A program made the translations under genes and the position numbers. Positions 12,701 through 22,079 of a DNA stretch of 64,000 nucleotides are shown here, one piece after another. Under the pieces are notes generated by a model. The model saw only the letters and a program-made list of their open reading frames with translations, ran no database searches and had not been told where the DNA came from. This DNA is from Closterium sp. Naga37s-1 (Eukaryota; Streptophyta; Zygnematophyceae; Desmidiales; Closteriaceae), in contig CANJKZ010000774.1 of assembly GCA_947471745.1 (NCBI GenBank), positions 1,736,001 to 1,800,000 on the forward strand. Reading direction: 5' to 3'. Position 1 is the stretch's first letter. Every line of letters starts with the position of its first letter.

Positions 12701-15700
12701 GTGATGCCATGTGATGCCATAAGATGCCAGGTGATGCCAGATGATGCCAGGTGATACCATGTGATGCCATGTGATGCCATAAGATGCCAGGTGATGCCAG
12801 GTGATGCCAGGTGATGCCATGTGATGCCAGGTGATGCCATGTGATGCCATGTGATGCCAGGTGATGCCATGTGATGCCAGGTGATGCCAGGTGATGCCAT
12901 GTGATGCCATAAGATGCCAGGCGATGCCAGTTGATGCCATGTGATGCCATGTGATGCCAGGTGATGCCAGGTGATGCCATGTGATGCCATGTGATGCCAT
13001 GCGATGCCATGCGATGCCAGGTGATGCCAGGTGATGCCAGGTGATACCATGTGATGCCATGTGATGCCATGCGATGCCAGGTGATGCCAGGTGATGCCAG
13101 GTGATGCCATGTGATGCCAGGTGATGCCATGTGATGCCATGTGATGCCATAAGATGCCAGGTGATGCCAGGTGATGCCAGGTGATGCCATGTGATGCCAT
13201 GTGATGCCATAAGATGCCAGGTGATGCCAGGTGATGCCAGGTGATACCATGTGATGCCATGTGATGCCATAAGATGCCAGGTGATGCCAGGTGATGCCAG
13301 GTGATGCCATGTGATGCCAGGTGATGCCATGTGATGCCATGTGATGCCAGGTGATGCCATGTGATGCCAGGTGATGCCAGGTGATGCCATGTGATGCCAT
13401 AAGATGCCAGGCGATGCCAGTTGATGCCATGTGATGCCATGTGATGCCAGGTGATGCCAGGTGATGCCAGGTGATGCCATGTGATGCCATGTGATGCCAC
13501 AAGATGCCAGGTGATGCCAGGTGATGCCAGGTGATGCCAGGTGATGCCATGTGATGCCATAAGATGCCAGGTGATGCCAGGTGATGCCAGGTGATACCAT
13601 GTGATGCCATGTGATGCCATAAGATGCCAGGTGATGCCAGGTGATGCCAGGTGATGCCATGTGATGCCAGGTGATGCCATGTGATGCCATGTGATGCCAT
13701 GTGATGCCATGTGATGCCAGGTGATGCCAGGTGATGCCATGTGATGCCATGTGATGCCAGGTGATGCCATGTGATGCCATGTGATGCCATGTGATGCCAT
13801 GCGATGCCATGTGATGCCATGTGATGCCATGCGATGCCATGTGATACCATGTGATGCCATGCGATGCCATGTGATGCCATGTGATGCCATGTGATGCCAT
13901 GTGATGCCATGTGATGCCATGTGATGCCATGTGATGCCATGTGATGCCATGCGATGCCATGTGATGCCATGTGATGCCATGTGATGCCATGTGATGCCAT
14001 GTGATGCCATGTGATGCCATGTGATGCCATGTGATGCCATGTGATGCCATGTGATGCCATGTGATGCCATGTGATGCCATGTGATGCCATGTGATACCAT
14101 GTGATGCCATGCGATGCCATGTGATGCCATGTGATGCCATGTGATGCCATGTGATGCCATGTGATGCCATGTGATGCCATGTGATGCCATGTGATGCCAT
14201 GTGATGCCATGTGATGCCATGTGATGCCATGTGATACCATGTGATGCCATGTGATGCCATGTGATGCCATGTGATGCCATGTGATGCCATGTGATGCCAT
14301 GCGATGCCATGTGATGCCATGTGATGCCATGTGATGCCATGTGATGCCATGTGATGCCATGTGATGCCATGTGATGCCATGTGATGCCATGTGATGCCAG
14401 GTGATGCCAGGTGATGCCATGTGATGCCATGTGATGCCAGGTGATGCCAGGTGATGCCATGTGATGCCATGTGATGCCATGTGATGCCATGTGATGCCAT
14501 GTGATGCCATGTGATGCCATGTGATGCCATGTGATGCCATGCGATGCCATGTGATGCCAGGTGATGCCAGGTGATGCCAGGTGATGCCAGGTGATACCAT
14601 GTGATGCCATGTGATGCCATGTGATGCCATGTGATGCCAGGTGATGCCAGGTGATGCCATGTGATGCCATGTGATGCCAGGTGATGCCATGTGATGCCAT
14701 GTGATGCCATGTGATGCCATGCGATGCCATGTGATGCCATGCGATGCCATGCGATGCCATGTGATACCATGTGATGCCATGCGATGCCATGTGATGCCAT
14801 GTGATGCCATGTGATGCCATGTGATGCCATGTGATGCCATGTGATGCCATGTGATGCCATGTGATGCCATGTGATGCCATGTGATGCCATGTGATGCCAT
14901 GTGATGCCATGTGATGCCATGTGATGCCATGTGATGCCATGTGATGCCATGTGATGCCATGTGATGCCATGTGATGCCATGTGATGCCATGTGATACCAT
15001 GTGATGCCATGCGATGCCATGTGATGCCATGTGATGCCATGTGATGCCATGTGATGCCATGTGATGCCATGTGATGCCATGTGATGCCATGTGATGCCAT
15101 GTGATGCCATGTGATGCCATGTGATGCCATGTGATACCATGTGATGCCATGTGATGCCATGTGATGCCATGTGATGCCATGTGATGCCATGTGATGCCAT
15201 GCGATGCCATGTGATGCCATGTGATGCCAGGTGATGCCATGTGATGCCAGGTGATGCCATGTGATGCCATGTGATGCCAGGTGATGCCATGTGATGCCAG
15301 GTGATGCCAGGTGATGCCATGTGATGCCATAAGATGCCAGGTCATGCCAGTTGATGCCATGTGATGCCATGTGATGCCAGGTGATGCCAGGTGATGCCAG
15401 GTGATGCCATGTGATGCCATGTGATGCCATAAGATGCCAGGTGATGCCAGGTGATGCCAGGTGATGCCAGGTGATGCCATGTGATGCCATAAGATGCCAG
15501 GTGATGCCAGGTGATGCCAGGTGATACCATGTGATGCCATGTGATGCCATAAGATGCCAGGTGATGCCAGGTGATGCCAGGTGATGCCATGTGATGCCAG
15601 GTGATGCCATGTGATGCCATGTGATGCCATAAGATGCCAGGTGATGCCAGGTGATGCCAGGTGATGCCATGTGATGCCATAAGATGCCAGGTGATGCCAG

Positions 15701-18700
15701 GTGATGCCAGGTGATACCATGTGATGCCATGTGATGCCATAAGATGCCAGGTGATGCCAGGTGATGCCAGGTGATGCCATGTGATGCCAGGTGATGCCAT
15801 GTGATGCCATGTGATGCCATAAGATGCCAGGTGATGCCAGGTGATGCCAGGTGATGCCAGGTGATGCCATGTGATGCCATAAGATGCCAGGTGATGCCAG
15901 GTGATGCCAGGTGATACCATGTGATGCCATGTGATGCCATAAGATGCCAGGTGATGCCAGGTGATGCCAGGTGATGCCATGTGATGCCAGGTGATGCCAT
16001 GTGATGCCAGGTGATGCCAGGTGATGCCATGTGATGCCATGTGATGCCATGTGATGCCATGTGATGCCATGTGATGCCATGTGATGCCATGTGATGCCAG
16101 GTGATACCATGTGATGCCATGTGATGCCATGCGATGCCAGGTGATGCCAGGTGATGCCAGGTGATGCCATGTGATGCCAGGTGATGCCATGTGATGCCAT
16201 GTGATGCCATAAGATGCCAGGTGATGCCAGGTGATGCCAGGTGATGCCAGGTGATGCCATGTGATGCCATAAGATGCCAGGTGATGCCAGGTGATGCCAG
16301 GTGATACCATGTGATGCCATGTGATGCCATAAGATGCCAGGTGATGCCAGGTGATGCCAGGTGATGCCATGTGATGCCAGGTGATGCCATGTGATGCCAT
16401 GTGATGCCAGGTGATGCCATGTGATGCCAGGTGATGCCAGGTGATGCCATGTGATGCCATAAGATGCCAGGCGATGCCAGTTGATGCCATGTGATGCCAT
16501 GTGATGCCAGGTGATGCCAGGTGATGCCATGTGATGCCATGTGATGCCATGCGATGCCATGCGATGCCAGGTGATGCCAGGTGATGCCAGGTGATACCAT
16601 GTGATGCCATGTGATGCCATGCGATGCCAGGTGATGCCAGGTGATGCCAGGTGATGCCATGTGATGCCAGGTGATGCCATGTGATGCCATGTGATGCCAT
16701 AAGATGCCAGGTGATGCCAGGTGATGCCAGGTGATGCCATGTGATGCCATGTGATGCCATAAGATGCCAGGTGATGCCAGGTGATGCCAGGTGATACCAT
16801 GTGATGCCATGTGATGCCATAAGATGCCAGGTGATGCCAGGTGATGCCAGGTGATGCCATGTGATGCCAGGTGATGCCATGTGATGCCATGTGATGCCAG
16901 GTGATGCCATGTGATGCCAGGTGATGCCAGGTGATGCCATGTGATGCCATAAGATGCCAGGCGATGCCAGTTGATGCCATGTGATGCCATGTGATGCCAG
17001 GTGATGCCAGGTGATGCCAGGTGATGCCATGTGATGCCATGTGATGCCACAAGATGCCAGGTGATGCCAGGTGATGCCAGGTGATGCCAGGTGATGCCAT
17101 GTGATGCCATAAGATGCCAGGTGATGCCAGGTGATGCCAGGTGATACCATGTGATGCCATGTGATGCCATAAGATGCCAGGTGATGCCAGGTGATGCCAG
17201 GTGATGCCATGTGATGCCAGGTGATGCCATGTGATGCCATGTGATGCCATGTGATGCCATGTGATGCCAGGTGATGCCAGGTGATGCCATGTGATGCCAT
17301 GTGATGCCAGGTGATGCCATGTGATGCCATGTGATGCCATGTGATGCCATGCGATGCCATGTGATGCCATGTGATGCCATGCGATGCCATGTGATACCAT
17401 GTGATGCCATGCGATGCCATGTGATGCCATGTGATGCCATGTGATGCCATGTGATGCCATGTGATGCCATGTGATGCCATGTGATGCCATGCGATGCCAT
17501 GTGATGCCATGTGATGCCATGTGATGCCATGTGATGCCATGTGATGCCATGTGATGCCATGTGATGCCATGTGATGCCATGTGATGCCATGTGATGCCAT
17601 GTGATGCCATGTGATGCCATGTGATGCCATGTGATACCATGTGATGCCATGCGATGCCATGTGATGCCATGTGATGCCATGTGATGCCATGTGATGCCAT
17701 GTGATGCCATGTGATGCCATGTGATGCCATGTGATGCCATGTGATGCCATGTGATGCCATGTGATGCCATGTGATACCATGTGATGCCATGTGATGCCAT
17801 GTGATGCCATGTGATGCCATGTGATGCCATGTGATGCCATGCGATGCCATGTGATGCCATGTGATGCCATGTGATGCCATGTGATGCCATGTGATGCCAT
17901 GTGATGCCATGTGATGCCATGTGATGCCATGTGATGCCAAACAATGCCATGAAGGAAGTGGCGCATTTGGGAACAGATGTGCTCGAGAGTTGAACATAAG
18001 ATGGGTATTGGATAAGAGGCTTTTATTGCAACTCATATGGATGAGCCAATGTGCGCAGGTCGACTTTTGAGTCGACTCAAAAGTGCACCTTTGGTGGCAG
18101 GTCATGGGCATGAGCCAGTGCGCTCTGGTCGTCCGCATGTGCATCATCCACTGCGCCACCGCTCTCCTCTTCTTGCTGTTCTTCCTCGGTCATTGGACAC
18201 ACCGCTGCTGTCCCCCGTCTGTTGCTCACATGGGATGGTGAGAGTGACAGAGGGAGGAGATAGAGGGTAGAGCAGGAAAAAAAGGGGGAGGAGAGAGGTT
18301 CGGCACGAAGCGAGACTCGACTCTCGCTCACTCGCATCATCTCCTCACATACTCGCACCCTCTCTCTGGAGCATGAACTGGGAACCAAACCGGTTTGCCC
18401 AACTGACCCCTGTCCTTTTTCTTTTCCCTGCTGATTCGAGTCTAACCGGCCGAGCCTGTTTGAGCCGCGCCTACCATGCTGCGGCAAACCGGCTACGATT
18501 CCACGCGACACCCGTGCGACCCGAGCCGGGCAGGTTCAGACCTAGGGCTTAAAGAGGCATGTTGAAAGCTATTTTCGAGTGCTAATTTCCGTACAAAGTA
18601 AAGAAACTATTAAAATTAGTGATTGTAATAGATGGTGGTGGTCCAAACCCAAGAACGTAGTAGTGCCCAATCTATCCTCACCTGCTTGCCTCCTCTATCC

Positions 18701-21700
18701 GCCCATCAAGGTACTCCGCCAGACGCCCCGCCTCCCGCAGGAACTGCTTTTGCATGCCACCGCCTCCCCTCTGCTTCCGTCTCCCTCTTCCCCGCCCTTC
18801 TCCACTCCCCCGCCCCTCCTCCCCTGCCTCGCCCTCCACCCTCACCATCCCGCCACTGCTCCTTCTCCCCGCTCCCCCGCCCCACAATCCCCCATCATCC
18901 CCGTCTGCTTGCATCAGCGCGACATCCCCCTGCCCTCCCCCTCTCCCCCCTCGCCCCAGCACCTCCCGCTCGAACTCCTCCTCCCATGCTGTCCTGTCCT
19001 CCCCCACCCTCGCCCCCGCCCCTGCCCTTGCTCCTCCCCCACCCCCTCCACCATCCCACGCTATCCCCCCTGCTTCTTCCCTGCTGCTCTCATGTGTGCC
19101 CTCATAGGTCGTTCTTCTGCGGTGCGTGACTGTATCGAAGGCAAGTGGTTCCCCTCCCTCTATGCCCACCCCCACGTCTACGTCCATTTCCTCCCCCCCA
19201 TCACTCCCCACCTCCCCTGACCCCCACTCCCCATGAGATGCCTCCCCTGTGCTCTCCCGCCTGCCCGCCGCCTGCTCATCCATGCTCCCCGTGCTGGCAG
19301 TGCTGCCCATACAGCCCGCGTGGTGCAGGTACTCGTGAATGTCGCCCAGCACATCACACACCGCCTGCCATGTGCCGTGTGCAAGGGAAAGGTATTGGTT
19401 ACATCATGTGCCTCTGCTTATCCGTGCTGCCAGTGCTGCCACAGCAGCCCGCATCGCATGGTACAGGTACCACATCATACACCGCCTGCCATGTGCCATA
19501 TGCAACGCACCGTGCGCCATGCACCATATGCCATGCACCATGCGCCATTTGCCACGCACCATGCGTTGTGTGCCATGCGCCATATGCCATATGCCATGCG
19601 CCATGTGGCATGCGCCTTGCGCTGTGTGCCATGTGCCATGCGCCATGTGCCATGTGGCATGCACCATGCACCATGCGCCATGTGCCATGCATGCCATGTG
19701 CAAGGGAACAGTGATGGTTAGCTCATGTGCCTCAGTGGAATGCACTGTGGATTCGTGCAAGTTGCATGTGCGCATGAGTGCACGTGCGTATGTGCACATG
19801 CGTGCATGTCTGCATGGGTGCATGGGTGCATGGGTGCATGGGTGCATGTGTGCATGGGTGCATGGGTGCATGGGTGCATGGGTGCACCTGGAAGGGCAGG
19901 TGGTGGAAGGAGAGCAGGAGAGAGCGCAGGAAGAGGCCGAGAGCACTGCCGCGGGTGACAGGCTGGCAGGCGGGCGATGCTGCTGCTGCTGCCCGGTGGC
20001 GCGGCGGGGAGGTGCTGCGCGCCACACACGCTGCAGCATGGTCGTGAGGGGGAGAGGTGCGGGAGAGGTAGGGCGTGGGGACAGGGCAGGTATGGGAGAT
20101 GCAGGGCAGGTATGGGAGATGCAGGGCAGGTATGGGAGATGCAGGGCAGGTATGGGAGATGCAGGGCAGGTATGGGAGATGCAGGGCAGGTATGGGAGAT
20201 GCAGGGCAGGTATGGGAGATGCAGGGCAGGTATGGGAGATGCAGGGCAGGTATGTGGCAGGGCGTGGGACTTGGCAGCACTGTTCGTGTGTGCTCCATGT
20301 ATGCACCAGGCCATGCATGCACCCGGCCATGCATGCACCCGGCCATGCATGCACCAGGCCATGCATGTGAAGTGAACATTCAAGTGCACTGATCTGTGCC
20401 CCTCACAATGCCCCACTCACAGTGCCCCACTCACAGTGCCCCACTCAAAATGCCCCACTCACAGTGCACAGTCATGGCTCCTTCTTGGGACTCACAGTGC
20501 AGGGAGGCGAAGAGGGAGAAGAGGTCATCTGGGGACTGCAGCGCCTGTAGCTGCCGCACCAGCACCCCCCCCACATCACTCCACCCCTCCTCCCCTTCCT
20601 CCACTTCCGCTGCCGCCCCCTCAACTCGTGCCCCTGCATCCCTGCGCCGCTTTTCCCCCTCTCTCCCCCCCCTCTTGCCTGCCTCCGCCTCTCCCCCAGC
20701 CGTTCCTCCCCCCACTTCCGCTGCCAGTCGCAGCAGCAGCGCGCTCAGAGGCGGCTCGTGCCACGAGTGCACCGCCTGGGTGGGTGGGATGCGGAAATTG
20801 GGGGTGATGGGGTGATGAGGGATGGAGCAGAGGACAGAGCGTTAAGAATAGATGAATGGAGCCGGCAGGGAGAACGGTGCAAAGAGGGGCGTGGAGCAAC
20901 GGTGCCAGCGGCGGAAATGGTGCCGGCGAGGGGGATGGGTGCAGCGGGTGGAGGCGGAGAAGGATGATGGAGAGGCAATGAGATAAAGGACACAGGAGAC
21001 GATAGGATTGGGAGGGGAAGGGGACACTGTGCAGTACAGGAGGAGCAGACAGAAAGGGAATAGAGGGGCGGAGGAGGACAATGGGCAACTTGTCCTTCCA
21101 ATATCCCCCCAACCTGCCACTGCCACCCTTCAGCTTGCCACCTCCTGCCGGACATTTGGGGCGGATGATGACAATATGTGAGCACGCATGCATGCATGCT
21201 ACCCTTTCCTGCCTGGTTTCTGTCCTCTATCTCGCCTCTCAGCGTCGGCCACCGCACTGCACCGTTGGATCCACTGCACCGTTGGATCCACTGCACCGTT
21301 GGATCCCTGCCCCCCTTTTGCTCCAGCCCAACCACTGTATTCACCCTCCCCATCGCCCCATTCCCCACCGCGCTGCCACTGTGCTGCCACTTCGCTGCCA
21401 CTGCTCCGCGCATCCGCCTAATAGCCCTGCAGCTACCGCCGCCCACAGCACAGCAACTTGCCCGCCCGCAAGAACGCACATTTTCCCCCAGCAGCGCAAC
21501 TTTGTCCCGAGCAACGCACGTTTCTTCCCCAACAGCGCAACCCACCCACCAGCAGCGCACCATCCCCCCCCCCCATCAGCGCACCTCTTCTCCGCGAGCG
21601 CCTCACCCTGGTCTCGCGCAGCAGGAAGAGCGCCAGCCGCTGCCGCACGCGGCGGGGCGGCGGGGAAGGCGGGGAGGCACGCGCGCGGGGGTCGTCAGAC

Positions 21701-21840
21701 AGCCCGGGCTCGGCGGAGTGCGGCGGGCACGCGAGGAGGCGCAGCAGCAGCGCGAGCGCCACTCGGTGCGGCGTCACGCTCGCCGCTGACGTCACGACGG
21801 CGGCGGGCGACGCGTCGCGAGGCGGTGCGGAGGGAGGCAT
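3725..21840 (-). CDS. APC5: APC5, anaphase-promoting complex subunit 5 (11 exons, 3' end missing)
   Basis: Eleven exons on the - strand join with consistent phases: 21840-21607, 20775-20496, 20030-19888, 19364-18682, 18218-18089, 9202-9117, 8016-7893, 7269-7237, 6413-6024, 4409-4000 and 3784-3725. Together they give about 857 codons with GT-AG introns. The product is a structural TPR-type subunit of the APC/C ubiquitin ligase, which drives exit from mitosis. Family features I recognise are VTPHR near the start, LQSPDDL, a GLFLRSLLLSF helix, RYFDY-SAG across exons 6/7, a TPR region (HARYGHVQHAMG, LVHALTAICHLLS), LRLGAHL and WEVYG. Plant APC5 has about 900 residues, and the last third or so is not found here. 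Gly/Ala/Ser-rich inserts in exons 4, 9 and 10 make this copy longer than usual. Start: ATG at 21840, with the conserved N-terminus close behind it. Function comes from family knowledge; exon borders are read by eye. Confidence 0.85.
4000..4409 (-). CDS. APC5: APC5 exon 10
   Basis: 410 nt, phase 0 in and phase 2 out, with a GTGAGT donor. It opens HLRLGAHLFNDACTAAILL, passes through an Ala/Ser-rich insert, and ends VRAAAWEVYG, matching RLGAHL and SWELYG of plant APC5. A partial copy of its 5' end lies upstream in intron 9. Confidence 0.8.
4478..4575 (-). repeat. Truncated copy of APC5 exon 10 start beside a palindrome
   Basis: At about 4500-4575 the - strand repeats, with substitutions, the acceptor end and first 60 or so bases of exon 10. 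The copy stops at the palindrome TTTGAGGCGCCTCAAA (4478-4493), which separates it from the real exon starting at 4409. Confidence 0.65.
5776..5912 (-). repeat. Partial copy of APC5 exon 9 end, with palindrome
   Basis: About 5825-5905 copies the last 40 nt of exon 9 and about 25 nt of the following intron, with changes that break the frame. The palindrome TTTTGAGGCGCCTCAAAA lies beyond it (core within 5776-5799, a perfect 24-bp inverted repeat). A degenerate relative lies between exon 9 and the copy near 5985-6005. Confidence 0.65.
6024..6413 (-). CDS. APC5: APC5 exon 9
   Basis: 390 nt, phase 0 on both sides. It encodes ESDDVCLVHALTAICHLLS and, after a Gly-rich insert, VQQQVCALLQRCLVRAAQL and LVFAIQLLLTRYSVE. 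Both conserved parts match the plant TPR region. The donor is GTAATG. A partial copy of its 3' end lies in intron 9. Confidence 0.85.
6604..6792 (+). repeat. 16-bp minisatellite in APC5 intron 8
   Basis: About eleven tandem units of CAAACCCGAATTGGGT with single-base variants. It is open in all + frames because of its period and is not a gene. Confidence 0.85.
7237..7269 (-). CDS. APC5: APC5 exon 8 (33-nt micro-exon)
   Basis: Eleven codons, ALIETVHMAQQ, phase 0 on both sides, with a CAG acceptor and a GTGAGA donor. It fills the gap between QHAMG and ESDDVCL exactly as plant APC5 requires (VLTEAVRVSQQ). Confidence 0.8.
7838..7870. repeat. CA/CACG microsatellite
   Basis: A short run of alternating CA with a few G substitutions just beyond the exon 7 donor, in APC5 intron 7. 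Confidence 0.6.
7893..8016 (-). CDS. APC5: APC5 exon 7
   Basis: 124 nt, phase 2 in and phase 0 out, with a strong GTATGT donor. It reads SAGMAAVGGRAASDWW, then GRFQAGLLVEGGMHARYGH, the first clear TPR-like helix pair of the family. Two truncated copies of its first part lie upstream in intron 6. Confidence 0.85.
8059..8274 (-). repeat. Two truncated copies of APC5 exon 7 start, with palindromes
   Basis: Read on the - strand, the acceptor and first 45-50 nt of exon 7 occur three times, at 8016 (real), about 8127 and about 8261. The two copies are truncated at the same region. The outer one runs directly into TTTGAGTCGACTCAAA (8198-8213), the inner one into a degenerate version (about 8059-8080). 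Spacings are about 111 and 134 bp. Confidence 0.7.
8374..8470. repeat. Direct repeat around a degenerate palindrome in intron 6
   Basis: A 25-30 bp stretch beginning CTCACTTGCATGCATCCTCA occurs at about 8371 and again at about 8442. Between the two lies a degenerate form of the TTTTGAG-CTCAAAA palindrome (about 8417-8437). Confidence 0.55.
8990..9084 (-). repeat. 19-bp minisatellite, inverted relative of the big array
   Basis: Five units of CATCACATGGCATCACACG lie in APC5 intron 6. The unit contains the reverse complement of the 10-bp satellite unit, so this small array faces the large one across exon 6. Confidence 0.8.
9117..9202 (-). CDS. APC5: APC5 exon 6
   Basis: 86 nt, phase 0 in and phase 2 out. 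It encodes VHLWQHHESLSS and LHRYFDY, which match the VHFLRYLNKL...LLRYFDY stretch of plant APC5. It begins 18 bp from the end of the 8.7-kb satellite on the far side of intron 5, which shows that the satellite is intronic. Confidence 0.85.
9221..17940 (+). repeat. Giant 10-bp minisatellite (872 units) in APC5 intron 5
   Basis: 8,720 bp of a strict 10-bp tandem repeat. The main unit is GTGATGCCAT; recurring variants are GTGATGCCAG, AAGATGCCAG, GTGATACCAT and GCGATGCCAT, with rare TTGATGCCAT and GTCATGCCAG. All units from 9221 to 17940 stay in the same 10-bp register. The variants form higher-order patterns, and large blocks are duplicated. The - strand is open in all three frames and would read the decapeptide MASHGITWHH over and over. 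That follows from the period and the absence of stop trinucleotides and is not evidence of coding. The array makes up nearly all of the 8,886-bp intron between exons 5 and 6. Confidence 0.95.
18013..18084 (-). repeat. Diverged copy of APC5 exon 5 end beside a palindrome
   Basis: Directly behind the exon 5 donor lies a perfect 22-bp palindrome (18063-18084, core TTTTGAGTCGACTCAAAA). Past it, about 18020-18058 resembles the last 35 nt of exon 5: in one frame HWLMPMTCHQ in the exon corresponds to HWLIHMSCNK in the copy. Confidence 0.6.
18089..18218 (-). CDS. APC5: APC5 exon 5
   Basis: 130 nt, phase 2 in and phase 0 out. It is an acidic Glu/Gln-rich linker ending LAHAHDLPPK, then the GTGCAC donor. 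Reading on into intron 5 meets a stop within three codons, so the satellite behind it is not translated from this exon. Confidence 0.65.
18682..19364 (-). CDS. APC5: APC5 exon 4
   Basis: 683 nt, phase 0 in and phase 2 out, donor GTGAGG. It begins AVCDVLGDIHEYLHHAG, matching the helix that follows LSFEGVC in plant APC5. It then runs through a long acidic/Gly-rich low-complexity insert and ends KQFLREAGRLAEYLDGRI. Confidence 0.75.
19490..19700. repeat. Degenerate 8-10-bp GCCATGCACC-like repeat, APC5 intron 3
   Basis: Many imperfect units built on GCCATGYRCC; the reading frames through it (MAHGAW-like) are spurious. Confidence 0.7.
19804..19886. repeat. 8-bp GGGTGCAT minisatellite, APC5 intron 3
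   Basis: About ten units of GGGTGCAT abutting the exon 3 donor, whose GTGCAC looks like part of the repeat. Confidence 0.8.
19888..20030 (-). CDS. APC5: APC5 exon 3
   Basis: 143 nt, phase 1 in and phase 0 out. The conserved part is SALGLFLRSLLLSFHHLPF. The donor is CAG followed by GTGCAC, a weak match to consensus; exon 5 uses the same one. Confidence 0.75.
20080..20255. repeat. 20-bp minisatellite, APC5 intron 2
   Basis: Eight to nine near-perfect units of GGCAGGTATGGGAGATGCAG. Confidence 0.9.
20300..20366. repeat. 16-bp minisatellite, APC5 intron 2
   Basis: About four units of CCATGCATGCACCCGG. Confidence 0.8.
20400..20466. repeat. 14-bp minisatellite, APC5 intron 2
   Basis: Four to five units of CCCCACTCACAGTG next to the exon 2 donor. 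Confidence 0.8.
20496..20775 (-). CDS. APC5: APC5 exon 2
   Basis: Runs from a CAG acceptor to a GTGAGT donor, phase 0 in and phase 1 out. It carries AVHSWHEPPLSALLLRL and the conserved LQSPDDLFSLFASL, separated by a Gly/Glu-rich insert. Confidence 0.8.
21255..21306. repeat. 19-bp triplet repeat, APC5 intron 1
   Basis: Three units of CTGCACCGTTGGATCCA in tandem (17-19 bp spacing). Confidence 0.75.
21607..21840 (-). CDS. APC5: APC5 exon 1
   Basis: 78 codons from the ATG to a GTGAGG donor, ending in phase 0. It contains VTPHRVALALLLRLL and QRLALFLLRETR, the two N-terminal helices of plant APC5. Confidence 0.8.
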
Positions 21841-22079
21841 GGCGACGCGTGGACCCGACGTGCGCGTCGCAGCGAGGCGCGTAGCTGGCTATGGCGCTGT
21901 CTTTAAGGAATGTCGCGATGATGCGTGCAGATCGTTGAACAGGATTTGATTGCGAAATTCCTAGTATACATTGGGCATGTCTTGCTTCTGATCATCACAC
22001 GCCACGCCACAATACGGGCAACAAGTGGGGATGCGGTTCAGTATGGTCTCCTGACAATGAATCTCTCAACACTCTCCAC
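21841..22079 (-). promoter_or_regulatory. APC5 5' flank, cut short by hAT insertion
   Basis: Only about 240 bp separate the APC5 start codon from the left end of the hAT transposon. This stretch should hold the 5' untranslated region and the proximal promoter. I see no clear TATA box. Confidence 0.4.

Noticed and set aside
9221-17940. CRISPR array or telomere/centromere repeat
   Set aside because: There are no spacers, the unit is only 10 bp, and it does not match plant-type telomere repeats; its position inside a gene intron argues against a centromere.
9049-18159. A 3,036-codon open frame on the - strand, plus other frames of 900-2,050 codons
   Set aside because: Period-10 repeat without stop trinucleotides, so all three frames are open with the same decapeptide. 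It lies between APC5 exons 5 and 6, and reading from exon 5 meets a stop before the array.
19399-20416. Frames rich in MAHGAW, THAPMHP and PALHLPYLP repeats
   Set aside because: Intronic minisatellites of APC5 introns 2 and 3; only the short exon 3 in between is supported.
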